A stretch of DNA of 64,000 nt from Megaustenia siamemsis (lineage: Eukaryota > Mollusca > Gastropoda > Stylommatophora > Ariophantidae): NCBI GenBank assembly GCA_032433765.1, contig JAVIAB010000051.1, positions 51,300,030-51,364,029 of the forward strand. Reading direction: 5' to 3'. The notes beneath the pieces were generated by a model that worked only from the letters and a program-made list of their open reading frames with translations, had not been told where the DNA came from and ran no database searches. Shown here in pieces: positions 45,305 through 56,739 of the stretch. A program made the position numbers and the translations under genes. Position 1 is the stretch's first letter. Every line of letters begins with the position of its first letter.

Positions 45305-45665
45305 ATGAACTTGTCATTGAATGCCATCTCCGCATCGAAGGTTGGCTACCATAGAACGCCATTCCGCTCTGTCTCTAGCCTTGATAGTGCAGATTGTCAA
45401 AGGCTGACTTGACTATCTTTTGATGTTACTTGTTCACATTAGTCTTAGTCTGCCTCTGCGTCTTTTACCTTGTATTTTCCCTTCCAAGACTTTTAGTAGG
45501 CTCACGTGTCTTTTAACATTCCTCAAAGATCTCATTTGTCTTGTTTGAATTGTGTTTAGTAGTTCTCTTTTCATTTTTAGTTTTAAGACTTCATCATGTG
45601 TTTTCTTTTCTTTTCATCCAATTCCTCCCATTCTTCTATAAATCCACATTTCAAAGGCTTCAATT
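45305..45665 (-). pseudogene. RTE-like LINE 3' end (second lineage)
   Basis: Minus-strand pieces: EAFEMWIYRRMGGIG, HDEVLKLKMKRELLNTIQTR, LLKVLEGKIQGKRRRGRLRL, TSNIKR and DRAEWRSMVANLRCGDG. This is the canonical RTE-type C-terminus. Stops and frame shifts break it. The closest relative in the window is 8540-8712. Confidence 0.82.
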
Positions 45666-45711
45666 AAATAAATAAATTTAATAATTACGGATGAAACCGC
45701 TTTAAAGATTA

Positions 45712-45955
45712 AAAAAAGGCAATGTAAATAACCCATCACCCCAATTGGCATATAGGGTATAAGGTTATACTGCCCATAATTTTTACAGACCTTCGGCACC
45801 TGATTTTTAGGTAATGTGGTCAATATTACGCCCGTGCCGCTTTACTTTCCCAGAACAAAAATCCGGTACCCATTTAAGGCTGGGTGAACCAGGAAGCTAT
45901 CGATCAGGATGCGATCTCTTGTCTTTTGTAGTTCAGTTCGCTATCGCGGCTACCT
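45712..45955 (-). mobile_element. tRNA-derived SINE (family S1), copy 2
   Basis: Aligns with 7928-8188 along the body (TTTTTACAGACCTTCGGCAC, ATTACGCCCGTGC, TTTCCCAGAA, AAATCCGGTACC). The head is damaged: box B reads GATCAGGATGCGATC on plus and box A is partly deleted. The short direct repeat AAGATTA flanks it at 45705-45711 and 45956-45962. Confidence 0.85.
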
Positions 45956-45962
45956 AAGATTA

Positions 45963-46724
45963 CTGTAATCAGTTGGAAACATATCATGTCTTGTGCTGAG
46001 GAGTTAAATCGCCATATGGTCTTAATCGTCATCTTGTGTCCGATCATATGGCCTCCTTTTTTGTCCACAGACAGATTTATCGCTGACCTGTACCCCATGT
46101 AGGATTATGCAGGACAGCAACAAAATGTATTCACGTGTCTCTGTGTTTCAGGTCTGGCCCATATTCGTCAGCATTGTTTCCACTAATATCCGTAAGGATG
46201 CTCCCATATCTGCTTCCGCCCGGTTTTCTCTTCCCCCCCCCACCCACCCACCCCTCCCAGTCCACTATATGTAAGTTTGTACAATAGGATTTTGGAATGG
46301 CAAAAACGGAACGGGCGATAGTTATGTAATAATTTGTATTCATGAAAATGGAAGACAATAAAACAAAAATTAAATTACATAAATATATTGAGCTTACTAC
46401 TACTTCTCACTAACAAAACTTACATGCAATATTAGGTAGACATTGAGGTATATTGTACAATACTGCCAGGAATGTTTCTCAGATTAAATAATGTTACTCT
46501 GCAGTTTCAGTCCCTCATAAAACTTCTCACACTCTACGACACTTTTCAATAATGTAACCTATGATTATACAAATTACTGACATCCATAATGTGAAAATAT
46601 GATTATGGATTATGATTTATAATTGATCAATATTACAGTAAATTTATATTTTCTTTTTTTTCTACTACCTGTGAATTACATGTAGCATACTCTTCTTATT
46701 TATTATTGAAGTTGTATTTTTTTC
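45963..46724. other. No recognisable gene
   Basis: Includes a C-rich tract at 46233-46258. No coding motif. Confidence 0.4.
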
Positions 46725-46920
46725 ATGCTATGAGAAGGAAGCAGCTGGAAAAATTGAGGGACGAAGAGATAGAGGGAAGCAAAAAGAAAAGATACAAGAA
46801 AGCTGAAGAGAATGGCTTGGCAGAAGGTCAATAACAAATGATAAATAATTGTCGAGATTGAAAGTTGTAGGGAGACACGATCACCTACGCCAGCTGGCAT
46901 GGTACTTGATAATGATGATA
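46725..46920 (+). pseudogene. RTE 3' end
   Basis: ATGAGAAGGAAGCAGCTGGA, AATTGAGGGACGAAGAGATA, GAGGGAAGCAAAAAGAAAAG and …CACCTACGCCAGCTGGC, ending TGATAATGATGAT. Same family as 38585-38960. Frame broken. Confidence 0.85.
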
Positions 46921-47176
46921 GTTTTTTTGTTTTTTTTTTTAAATAAAAAAATGAGACAAAAGTGGATATTTTTTATTAAAACGGCGGGCGTGGCGGTACA
47001 TAGGATTAAAAAAAACCTGTCCCGTCCAAAATAGTATCCGTGGACGACCTACTTATTTGCAGTTTTCTTTTCTTTTGTTCAAAAGCATGGAGATTCACAT
47101 AAAAACACAGCTAGCACGCAACTCTTCAGATTACTTTATCTTTATGCTACATCGTTATAAATCAGGTGTAGTTATG
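46921..47176. other. No recognisable gene
   Basis: T- and A-runs near 46921-46950. The stretch at 47148-47176 repeats at 48329-48357 (see findings). Confidence 0.5.
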
Positions 47177-48288
47177 CTAATCTTTTTCTTCTATCCTTCC
47201 TCTGCTGCCGTTGGCGTCTAGGGGAGAAACAATCTGCGATTCTTTGCTCTTCTGTTGGCCTCTTCTGATGTTATCCCTCCTAGTGACTCTAGTATTCCCT
47301 TTATCCATCTCTTTCTCGGTCTTCCTCTTAATCTGGCGTTTTGGTAGCGTTTATTTAAGGCTCTTTGAGTCATTGTTAGTTCTTTTTGTCTTGTTATGTG
47401 GCCGAACCAATTTATCTTTTGTTTCTTTATGTAATCGATGGCTGGTTCAATTTCGAGTTTCTTCCTCAGGTCAGTGTTTCTTACTTTGTCCCTTAAGCTG
47501 TTTTCTGTCATTCTTCTGACACATTTCATTTCGGTGGTCGTTATCTTCTTATTGTTCTAGAGTCCAGCGTCCAATTCTGGCACTGATAACTCAGAGTTGG
47601 TAGAAAAATTGATTTGTATGTTGCCCTTTTTGCTTCCGTAGTTATTGCTTTGTTTTTCAATAGTGTTGATGCTTGGCCTATAACTTGGCATGCTTTTTTA
47701 CACCTTATACCTATCTCTGTCTCTTGGTTATTGTCTTGTGTTAACGTGCTACCCAGATATTTAAAATTGTCTGCTTGCTTCAAAGTCGTATTATCTATTA
47801 TGATGTTTAGTTTTTCTTTCTTTCTCGCTATTGCCATTACTTCAGTTTTGTTTATGTTGATCTTCATGTTGTATTGTGTACAAGTGTTGTTTAGCCTGTT
47901 GATATGTTCTTGTAGGTCCTCAGTTATTTCATGTATCAGAACTTGGTCGTCTGCAAATAGTATTTCATTTATTTCTTCCTCTCTTCTGTTGTTTTCTGGT
48001 ACGTATATTTCGATCTCTTTTGTGATCTGCTTGTTATCATCCGTGTTGGTATATTTCCTTGGATTGGGCATGCTAATTTGCATATATTGTCCCTATATGT
48101 GATGAAAAGTAAGGGGGAAAGCACGCAGCCTTGTCTTACTCCGGAGTTAATGGTGAAGTGTTTAGAGTAGCCTGCTGAAGATCTTACTGTAGTGCGACTA
48201 CTTTCATAGAGGCTCTTGCATATCTCTACTAGGTGGTGACTCACTCCGTACAAGGGCAATACGGACCACAGTTGTTCCCTGTCCACCT
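47177..48288 (-). pseudogene. LINE 'C' (RTE-like), 5'-truncated
   Basis: Minus strand in order: MDREQLWSVLPLYGVSHHLV and NSGVRQGCVLSPLLF (48286-47969), catalytic EILFADDQVLIHEI, MKININKTEVMAIARKKEKL and FKYLGSTLTQDNN (48083-47541), then KKQKINWFGHITRQKELT and RLRGRPRKRWIKGILESLGG (47529-47218). These are motif B, the FADD catalytic pair, the YLGS block and the GH…RPR C-terminus of RTE-like LINEs. Two frame changes (about 48060 and 47540). The 5' end is cut just before the DREQLW block. It is distinct from the other RTE copies. Confidence 0.9.
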
Positions 48289-48845
48289 ATGTTATTACTG
48301 TAAGCAATAAAGTAGCTTTATTGCTAGTTACATTGTTATGAATCAGGTGTAGCTATGAATCAGCTTCCTTTCACTTGTATACAATATCATCATGAATTAT
48401 GGGTATTTATGAACCAGCTGTTTTTTACCATTAAACATGACCATCATGAATCATGGTAGTTATGAATCAGCTTTTTTTAACCTTTAAGCTGCATCGTTAT
48501 GAAAAAAAAATGACACTCTTTCATTTCTTTTCTATTCTCTCTATTCTTTGCCCAGAGATCGACAGTGAGTGACAGATGAATCTTGATATTGATTGTAGGT
48601 TTCGTGTCTATCAATCTCACAGTACCACATGTGTAGATCACACTGTTCATCTCTGATACAATAGTTCTTTTCCAGTGTATTCATATTCTATCTCTTTTTG
48701 CCTTCCCTCCATAGTCGATGCATGGCAATTGTTTTAGAATGTTCTTATTTTGTTCTTGCAACTCTTATGAGAACATGATCATTTCAATTTCAGCTGGTTG
48801 TATGAAATAATTACAATACCGACGTTTCTTTTCAATCACATATAT
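48289..48845. other. Diverged ~70-bp direct repeats; no gene
   Basis: The segments around 48329, 48400 and 48470 share ATGAATCAG and TAG(C/T)TATGAATCAGCTTTT, a degenerate tandem. The rest is unassigned. Confidence 0.5.
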
Positions 48846-49095
48846 AAACGCTTAAAGAAGCCATCAACATTTTTCGGGCACATCATGAGAAGAGGAAAGT
48901 TGGAATACTTGGTTACAACTGGCAAAATAAAAGGAAAGAGAGATCGCGGACGACAAAGAGAGAAAATACTGGATAGCTTGGTGTCATGGCATGGAAAACA
49001 GTCAACAACAGAACTGATACGATGCACTGTAGATAGAAGATTGTGGAGGGACATGATCGCCTACGACAGCCGGCATGGTACATGATGATGATGAT
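48846..49095 (+). pseudogene. RTE 3' end, nearly identical to the 18.4-kb element
   Basis: A single open frame: PSTFFGHIMRRGKLEYLVTT, GKIKGKRDRGRQREKILDSL, TTELIRCTVDRRLWRDMIAY, stop, then GATGATGATGAT. By eye it differs from 18200-18450 by only a few bases and restores the GHIMRR frame broken there. Recent 5'-truncated insertion. Confidence 0.92.
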
Positions 49096-49940
49096 ATAAA
49101 CGCTTAAAGTGCGCAACCCTTTCGTACATTATGTTTTATTGATATATTGAATTTGTCAAATGATTTCATCGATCTCCAAACTGATTGCTGTTCCAGATTG
49201 TTAAAAGTTATTGTGGCATTATTTGTTCTTGTGTTGATATCGTCACTGTCTTCCCCATTTGTGGTTAATACATTTTTCAAGTAAATGTTAAGTGTTTGCA
49301 GCTGCAGACTCCAAGGCATATCTATGGTATACAAGGTCCCTTACTGGTGGTTTCTTTATTTGCTTAAATACAGTATTTTTTATTTCTTGAACGTTTCGTG
49401 GGAATAAGCAGCTGAGAACATTGTCCATCGTTCTTGAATTCCCCAATTTTAGTCGCGGTTAAAAAACAAACAACAACAAAAACACGACTTCAGCTAAAAC
49501 AATATTATTTATATATAGCATATGGCGACTGATAGCAAGCAATAATAATCTGTCTGTAGTTTAAATATATATTAGTGTCTTATTTTAGAAGTTGTGTGTT
49601 TTACAGAGCAGCTTCTCTCGTGGCTGAATCTGCCAATATTAGATAAATAGATCCGACCGCGCAATGAACAAGGTGTGATATTTCTATAGACAGAATTATA
49701 TAAATAGACGTCACGATGTTCTCTCGGTATATTTTTGGCCAAATAAATTCTCATACAGTAAATAAAGATCAACAACATCGATTCAATGCTGCAAAACAGA
49801 CATAAATGTGTACTACACGTGCAAGTGGGACAAATATTCACAAATCAAATAAACATTGACTTGATGTCTGATCAATAGTGGATGTGATGGTAATGGTTGG
49901 AAGGCTACCGAAGCTCCATTTTTCTCTCATAATCGCTAAT
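49096..49940. other. No recognisable gene
   Basis: AT-rich. Nothing recognised. Confidence 0.4.
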
Positions 49941-50535
49941 CTGATGGGTCGTGGAGAATCTGGTTCACTCTCAGGATTAATTAAACGTATGGAAGAGACT
50001 TGCTTCTCATCATTGCTGATGGGTCGTGGAGAATCTGGTTCATTCTCAGGATTAATTAAACATATGGAAGAGACTTGCTTCTCATCATTGCTGATGGGTC
50101 GTGGAGAATCTGGTTCATTCTCAGGATTAATTAAACGTATGGAAGAGACTTGCTTCTCATCATTGCTGATGGGTCGTGGAGAATCTGGTTCATTCTCAGG
50201 ATTAATTAAACATATGGAAGAGACTTGCTTCTCATCATTGCTGATGGGTCGTGGAGAATCTGGATCCTCCTCAGGATTAACTAACGTATGGAAGAGACTT
50301 GCTTCTCATCATTGCTGATGGGTCGTGGAGAATCTGGATCCTCCTCAGGATTAATTAAACGTATGGAAGAGACTTGCTTCTCATCATTGCTGATGGGTCG
50401 TGGAGAATCTGGATCCTCCTCAGGATTAACTAACGTATGGAAGAGACTTGCTTCTCATCAATGCTGATGGGTCGTGGAGAATCTGGATCCTCCTCAGGAT
50501 TAATTAAACATATGGAAGAGACTTGCTTCTCTCAT
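49941..50535. repeat. 75-bp minisatellite
   Basis: Eight units of 75 bp (25 codons) starting CTGATGGGTCGTGGAGAATC. The plus frame reads LMGRGESGSFSGLIKRMEET + CFSSL per unit. Two units carry a 1-bp loss (AACTAACG), which breaks the frame. Units differ by few bases. Confidence 0.95.
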
Positions 50536-50738
50536 TCCTCAAATGAGCTTAGGTGCGAGAGAATCATTTCCATTCTAAATCTCTGTGTGAAGAGAAATGA
50601 CTGTGGAGAGACGTCTGCTATGATCTTATGATTGGGATGTGTTTCATTTGTTGTTGATGCTGAATCTTCTTCTTGTCAATACTGATGTTTAGTAGTGCGT
50701 TTAAAAATATATACAATATTTGCTGTTGTGCGCCTTTT
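50536..50738. other. Spacer
   Basis: Short unassigned stretch between two minisatellites. Confidence 0.4.
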
Positions 50739-51600
50739 TCTGCTTGTATAATTCCGTACATCAACTGCATCCACCGACTATTGACTGCTTGTATAAGTCC
50801 GTACATCAACTGTATCCACTGACTATTATCTGTTTGTATTGTTCCTTACATCAACTGTATCCACCGACTATAATCTGCTTGTATAGTTCCGTACATCAAC
50901 TGTATCCACCGACTATAATCTGCTTGTATAATTCCGTACATCAACTGTATCCACCAACTATAATCTGCTTGTATAGTTCCGTACATCAACTGTATCCACC
51001 AACTATAATCTGCTTGTATAGTTCCGTACATCAACTGTATCCACCGACTATAATCTGCTTGTATAGTTCCGTACATCAACTGTATCCACCGACTATTATC
51101 TGCTTGTATAATTCCGTACATAAACTTTATCCACCGACTATTATCTGCTTGTATAATTCCGTACATCAACTGTATCCACCAACTATAATCTGCTTGTATA
51201 ATTCCTTACATCAACTGTATCCACCGACTATTATCTGCTTGTATAGTTCCGCATATAAACTGTATCCACCGACTATTATCTGCTTGTATAGTTCCGCACA
51301 TAAAATTTATCCACCGACTATTATCTGCTTGTATAGTTCCACACATAAACTTTATCCATCGACTATTATCTGCTTGTATAGTTCCGCACATAAACGGTAT
51401 CTACCGACTATTATCTGCTTGTATAGTTCCACACATAAACTTTATCCATCGACTATTATCTGCTTGTATAGTTCCACACATAAACTTTATCCATCGACTA
51501 TTATCTGCTTGTATAGCTCCACACATAAACTTTATCCATCGACTATTATCTGCTTGTATAGTTCCGCACATAAACGGTATCTACCGACTATTATCCTACT
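50739..51600. repeat. 45-bp minisatellite with a 306-codon open frame
   Basis: About 19 units of 45 bp (TCTGCTTGTATAGTTCCGTA + CATCAACTGTATCCACCGAC + TATAA). Being 15 codons, it keeps one plus frame open: CLYSSVHQLYPPTII repeated, with a shift from VHQLYPP to AHKLYPS variants along the array. No signal peptide, splice site or upstream promoter is visible, so I treat the ORF as a repeat artefact. Confidence 0.93.
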
Positions 51601-53006
51601 GCAACTGGAATGGTTTTCTCATACAGGATATTTATTTTAGCAAAAATTACCATAGCTTTATGCAAATGCTCAAGGGCCTCAGTCAAATTCTTTGCTGATG
51701 AAGATCATGAAGTTAATGTAGCATTAGTTAATCAAGTAGTTAATTTTCATTTTTTTTTCTTGTTCAGCTGCTTGTTGTTGTCTCATCTAAATTATACCAT
51801 GTTTTGATAATTCAATCACTAAGCGGTTCAGTTATCTTCCCTATAGCATCTACTCCGGTCTCATTTAGTCCGACATGAAGTGTCTATCCAACGTAGATTT
51901 CTATAATAATGTTCGAAGAGAGCTAAATAAAAACCTAGAAAAGAACAAGCGTGAATAGCACTCAAACAGCGGATCATTATCACAGACTCGGCACGTTCTC
52001 GTACAGAATATATTAGAAGGGTAGGGTAAATGAAATTGCGTACGTCAAGACGACCGGAAAGCACGAGACAAATCACAAAGCATTGATCCGAACATTTCAT
52101 TTTCCCCACACGATGAAGTGCAACGGAGGCGTAGGAAAGCAAAGAATGTAAATTATTTTTAAAAGAGAAAGAAGGGAATCTCTCCCCAAAAATTCGAAGG
52201 TCAGTTGTTATTTCCAAAGAAAGGACAACAAAGCAAAACAGACTGGACTTCATTTATTCCCTATTAGCATGGACATTAAGCTATTTTTTTTTTAAATCTA
52301 ATATTTTATATATTCAGGAACTCTGTGATACGGAATTGATTTCTATGGAAATATGATGTTATCTCTTGTAATTTTTTTCCTTTCTGCTGCGTTTTTTTTC
52401 GATGATTACAATTCTTTGTTGGCCGTCTGAACTGGGTGATAATTTTTCGTTCTATTGTGTCCTGATTGCTAAGCACAACTCGATATCTGCATCTTTAGAC
52501 CCGATACGCACGACCGCAGTATGATTTCTAGTAAATGTATAATTGGCATGGGGATTTGACATAATGTCATTGGCATACAAATTAACGTTTCTCCGTAGGA
52601 TAGCGTCAGTTAAGATCCCAGTTAATAAATATTTGAAAATAAATAGTGGGTATGACGTCAGTTATTGATCATAATGAACAACAAAGAATTTGGTTTTTAT
52701 TTTTTAACAGAATAAAAACTAGCCTGTAGCTCGAACAAATTATATGAAAACACAATGGTTATAGAGCATACAGGGAAACCCAGAAATAATATATAGATAA
52801 CAAGAAAGAAACATTAGCTAAATTAAATGTGACAATAACTCAGGCTATTTAACTTGCGAAGGCCAGACAATTACACGTTCCTTTCTCCTCTCTGACGCAA
52901 CCTGTTGATAAAAGAAATAAAGTTTACTTCATTTTGTAACGTGTTGTTTACTTCCCCAACTCGTCACTCTGCTACTGGTTCTGGCATACTTATTGGCTTG
53001 TCATAT

Positions 53007-53011
<5 letters not shown>
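51601..53011. other. 1.4 kb without a recognised gene
   Basis: The 130-codon minus ORF at 51861-52253 has no motif I recognise. Nothing else seen. Confidence 0.4.

Positions 53012-53042
<31 letters not shown>
53012..53042. repeat. (CT)n microsatellite
   Basis: Mirror counterpart of the GA-repeat at 20311-20338, marking the matching end of the inverted duplication. Confidence 0.97.
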
Positions 53043-53044
<2 letters not shown>

Positions 53045-53365
53045 GATCAGGACTCAATCAGAGTAGGATTCCAGACCTTCATATGAAGTCAGCTGTCAGG
53101 TTAAGTGTGTTGATCGCCCCCACAGACAGAACATCACAATTAGAGTCTGCCAGATCCACTCTGATTGAACACCCGTTAATACGTTGCACTGTGTTCTGCG
53201 CCAGTGGCCCAGTGCATCCGATTTCAGCCAGCATTTTATTCAGGTTTGCTTTCCTTAGCTTTGATTGTCCCCAATCTTCCTGCAAGGCAGCAGATTGTAT
53301 TTTCTGTAGGGGGATTCTGCCCTTAGATGGTCGGCCATCCCAGGTTTACGAGCACCATCTGCCCG
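53043..53365. repeat. Inverted-duplication 3' flank, right arm
   Basis: Reverse complement of 19984-20310 with a few indels. No gene. Confidence 0.9.
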
Positions 53366-53960
53366 AGTCACTAGAGGTGACTAACACAGACATGCACACA
53401 CAAAGATATGAGATGTGACTAACACAGACATGTACACAGCGAAATGAGGCAAGACTAACACTGACATACATCAAGATATATGACACATGACTAACATAAA
53501 CATGCACATAAAGATATGAGATATGACTGACATAGACATGCACACACAAAGATATGACACATGCCTAACATAGACATGCACACAAAGATATGAGATATGA
53601 CTAACATAGATATGCACACACACAGATATGAGATGTGACTAACATAACCATGCACACACAAGGATATGAGATGTGACTAACACAGACATGCACACACAAA
53701 GATATGACACATGATTAACACAGACACACACTAAGATATGAGATATGACTAAACACAGACACACATAAAGATATGAGACATGATTAACACGGACACACCA
53801 AGATATGAGATATGACTAACATGACACACACCAAGATATGAGCCATGGCCAGCACACACACACACACACACAAGCCAAGATATGAACCATGGCTAGCACA
53901 GAAACACATCAAGATATGAGCCATGGCCTCACGGAAAATCACTAAGAAATGAACCATGTC
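53366..53960. repeat. ~40-bp satellite (right arm)
   Basis: Reverse-complement version of 19498-19983: AAGATATGAGATATGACTAA and CACAGACATGCACACAC units. Confidence 0.9.
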
Positions 53961-55640
53961 CAGCACAGAAACACATTAAGGTATCCATATTCTTGGGTTT
54001 GTTGTAGTCGGCAGACTCTTCTTAACGTGGGAATCTTCGACATACGAGTCGCAGGCCCCGATTAACTGTTCACAGGTTTCGTTCAAACAGTTGTCCGGAG
54101 ATTTGAGAGTGCAGTCTGACCCATAGAACGTTCCCTTGCATGTACAGTTCCCGATTTACTGTTCACAAGTGTCGTTGAAACAGTTGTCCGGACATTTGAG
54201 AGCGCAGTCTGACCCGTAGTACGTTTCCTTGCACGTACAGTCCGGGTCACATATGATGTCACAGGCATCAGAACACGTCTGTTCGCACTGTAGCCCAAAA
54301 TTACCATCAGGACAAGTGTCATTACAGGTATAGCTAGGATGTTTACATTGTAGGTATTTTCCGGATTTTTCCTCACATAAAAGACAGACACTGGGGCAAG
54401 ACCCGGAGCAGTCGTGTCCATAGATCCCATGTGAACAGTTATTGTGACACGTACCGATAATGACATTGCAGCCTTTGCTACACCCACTACACACTGACTG
54501 CAGAAAACGACCAAGAATGCCCGTCCAGACAATAGGTGTCTGTAAATGTTTGCACCTCACACACCGTCAGTGCACTGTCGGCCTGCAAAATGATTAGTGA
54601 GAACTCAAACTTAATGTGTGCCATTGGCGCCTGTGTGCTGACTACAATAGTGTTCACAGAAATATTAGGGTATGATATATCATTATACTGAAATACTACG
54701 CCGCCACTGTCAGAGAAAACCTTTAGAGAGGCATTCTTTACCCGAATCATAGTGCGAGCTCGATGATAGATTCGAATGGTGTGAGTCTTCTGGGGCGTGG
54801 CAAAGTTCAGATACCAGTAAACAGAATTGGTTCCACTTCTCAATTGTGTGTGTGTGCAGTCATTGTCATAGAGATTGGTCTTTGTTTTGCCATTAACTGC
54901 GGCCTCTGGTCCACATCCGTCTCCTGTATAACAAGTATTAAATGTGTCGGTCTGGTTTGTGTTCTGTTTGAGAGCCACATTCCAACCCCCGCCAATGTAG
55001 ATAGAACATATATTTGCAACTATCACCCCTTCAATCCGTAACTTATTGATCAGACCAGCCCCAGAGCAAAAGACATCAATCTCGTGTTGACTAATTACAA
55101 ACCTTGATTCTTTTTCACATGAGGCAGAACCATTTAGTTTTACCGTGAAACTGTCCAGATCTGTTAGATAATTCACATAAATCCTAAACCAGGAGAACGG
55201 CAAAGATTGATTGAGAGTTGCCTCATCTGATGTAGAATATGTGACCGGATTACATGTGGTGTCGTTGTTATCAAACAGAAAAGTAGGTTCAGATTTTTAG
55301 GTATATCTGTAAACGAGATCCAAGTACTGACACTGGGGTCCGAAATATTCGTGCTGACAACTGTCATTGTTTGGGCATGTCCCTGTAATTTTGTCACAAA
55401 CTGAGTCATTATAGCAGTGACATTGTAACGTACAATTTGCCCCAAACCAACCGTCTGCACAAGTTAGGTCATTAGCTTCCAATGTCGCGAACGAAGCCAC
55501 AGAATAAAGACATGATCTAAAGCAATGGTTAACGAACTGTGTAAAAGTAATTTATTATTAAACCCAAGATAACATTTCTAAAAATCCACAAACTCACTGT
55601 AATAACAGATAGCGTGATGTTAAAAGTCAACATTGTTTAC
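53961..55640 (-). pseudogene. EGF/galactose-binding receptor-like pseudogene, right arm
   Basis: Possible exon 1 at 55640-55600: ATG then LTFNITLSVIT followed by a GTGAGT donor. A matching acceptor (TTTTACACAG) lies at about 55562, in phase 0 with FVNHCFRSCLYSVASFATLE. Then an EGF-like module (LTCADGWFGANCTLQCHCYN … EYFGPQCQYLDLVYRYT), an in-frame TAA near 55297, and a galactose-binding domain (LPFSWFRIYVNYLTDLDSFT … GPEAAVNGKTKTN … ALTVCEVQTF). A frame change near 54505 precedes EGF modules (TCPDGNFGLQCEQTCSDACD, YYGSDCALKCPDNCFNDTC) and another TAA after CEQ (about 54155). The architecture matches mollusc receptor families. No transmembrane or catalytic part is present. Likely dead. Confidence 0.85.
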
Positions 55641-55699
55641 ACCATTCACCATGGCTCGAACGCGACCAAACTTCCATCATGCAAAGGAAATTCAAATAG
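55641..55699. other. Upstream of the right-arm pseudogene
   Basis: If the exon-1 call is right, this would be its proximal 5' region. No TATA box is evident. Confidence 0.25.
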
Positions 55700-55895
55700 A
55701 AATATGGTATGGTTAAAGTTTACGTAATTGATGGACACAAATTTGAACAACGTTTCGGCTCAACGGGCCTTCAGCAGGAACAAACAAACAACACATACAC
55801 AGATATGTAAGTAAATGAAGCAAGCCCTACATAGCTAATTATATATTTTTTTTTCATTTCTCCTTCACACTGCAGCTTCGCATGTTTATGCATTT
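55700..55895. mobile_element. Degenerate relative of the 60.9-kb inverted-repeat element
   Basis: GGTATGG…GTTTACGT…GGACACAAATTTGAACAACG aligns with the left arm of 60901-61151. CAACGTTTCGGCTCAACGGG then a GCCTTCAGCAGGAACAAAC match gives the same core (hammerhead-like on minus, with CTGCTGA instead of CTGATGA). CTGCAGCTTCGCATGTTTAT at 55872 matches the unique tail at 61756. Old, partly deleted copy. Confidence 0.65.
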
Positions 55896-56279
55896 ATTTG
55901 CATTTCTCTATCTTGACTCCTATCTCATGCAAACCTTTTTCTAGGAAAATAATAAAAATAATTGTGACAAAAGAAAACCTGCTATAATCAAACTCTATGT
56001 TTCTTAAGAAGCTCATCAGCTTATAATACAACACAATTTCTGGAGTAGTAAGTTTAAAGCTAAATGTAATCGGTGAACAAATCCGACTTTTATCTCTTTT
56101 ATGACAGTTCAAAGAGACTCAGTTTCCCACACCAAATGGTTGAAAGCATGTCTAAGAGTGATTCCTTTATTTATTTTCTTCTTATTAAAATACAATTCCG
56201 TCTACGTCCTTTCTGGCTGTTTCTTTCTTGTGTTTGATTACATATTTCTGAGGATGCCAGATCTTTTGCCATTATCCAA
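55896..56279. other. No recognisable gene
   Basis: Nothing recognised. Confidence 0.4.
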
Positions 56280-56495
56280 CATTTGTGGTCATATATTTAA
56301 AATGGAACAGCTAGAAAATATTGTGACAACTTGAAATTTGAGGTAAGAAAAGAGTTACGTGGAAACAGAAATATGACAGATTAAGAGGATTGTTTGGTAG
56401 AAAGTCAATAACATAAGTGATAAACAAATGTAGAGATAGGGAGCTATAGAAAGATATAATAGCCTTAGCCAGCAGGCATGACGCTGTATAAAATA
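56280..56495 (+). pseudogene. RTE 3' end, strongly decayed
   Basis: MEQLENIVTT then scattered matches (TTAAGAGGATTGTTTGGTAG, AAGTGATAAACAAATGTAGA, AGATAGGGAGCTATAGAAAG, CAGCAGGCATGACGCTG) follow the order of 38750-38950. It lacks a clear TGA tail. Confidence 0.65.
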
Positions 56496-56739
56496 AAACC
56501 TATCATTGCTACATTTAAATGATTTCTTTAGTCTGGGGGTGCTTTATGTACAGGTTGGTCAGTTTTGACCGCGTGCCCAGTACAGTCGCCATATAATGTA
56601 AAGGTCAGATGTTGTTTTTTATTTTATACCACCTCTATAAAAAAAAAAAAACAATACACATTAATTGACTTTTGCATGAAAATGCAATATACTGCGTGCA
56701 GCAAATTGATCAGCATCATGTTTGAATTCTGTAGGCCAT
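56496..56739. other. No recognisable gene
   Basis: Nothing recognised. A-run at 56639-56652. Confidence 0.4.

Noticed and set aside
51861..52253. 130-codon minus ORF as a host gene
   Set aside because: No motif, splice signal or conservation evidence. Length is plausible by chance in 64 kb.
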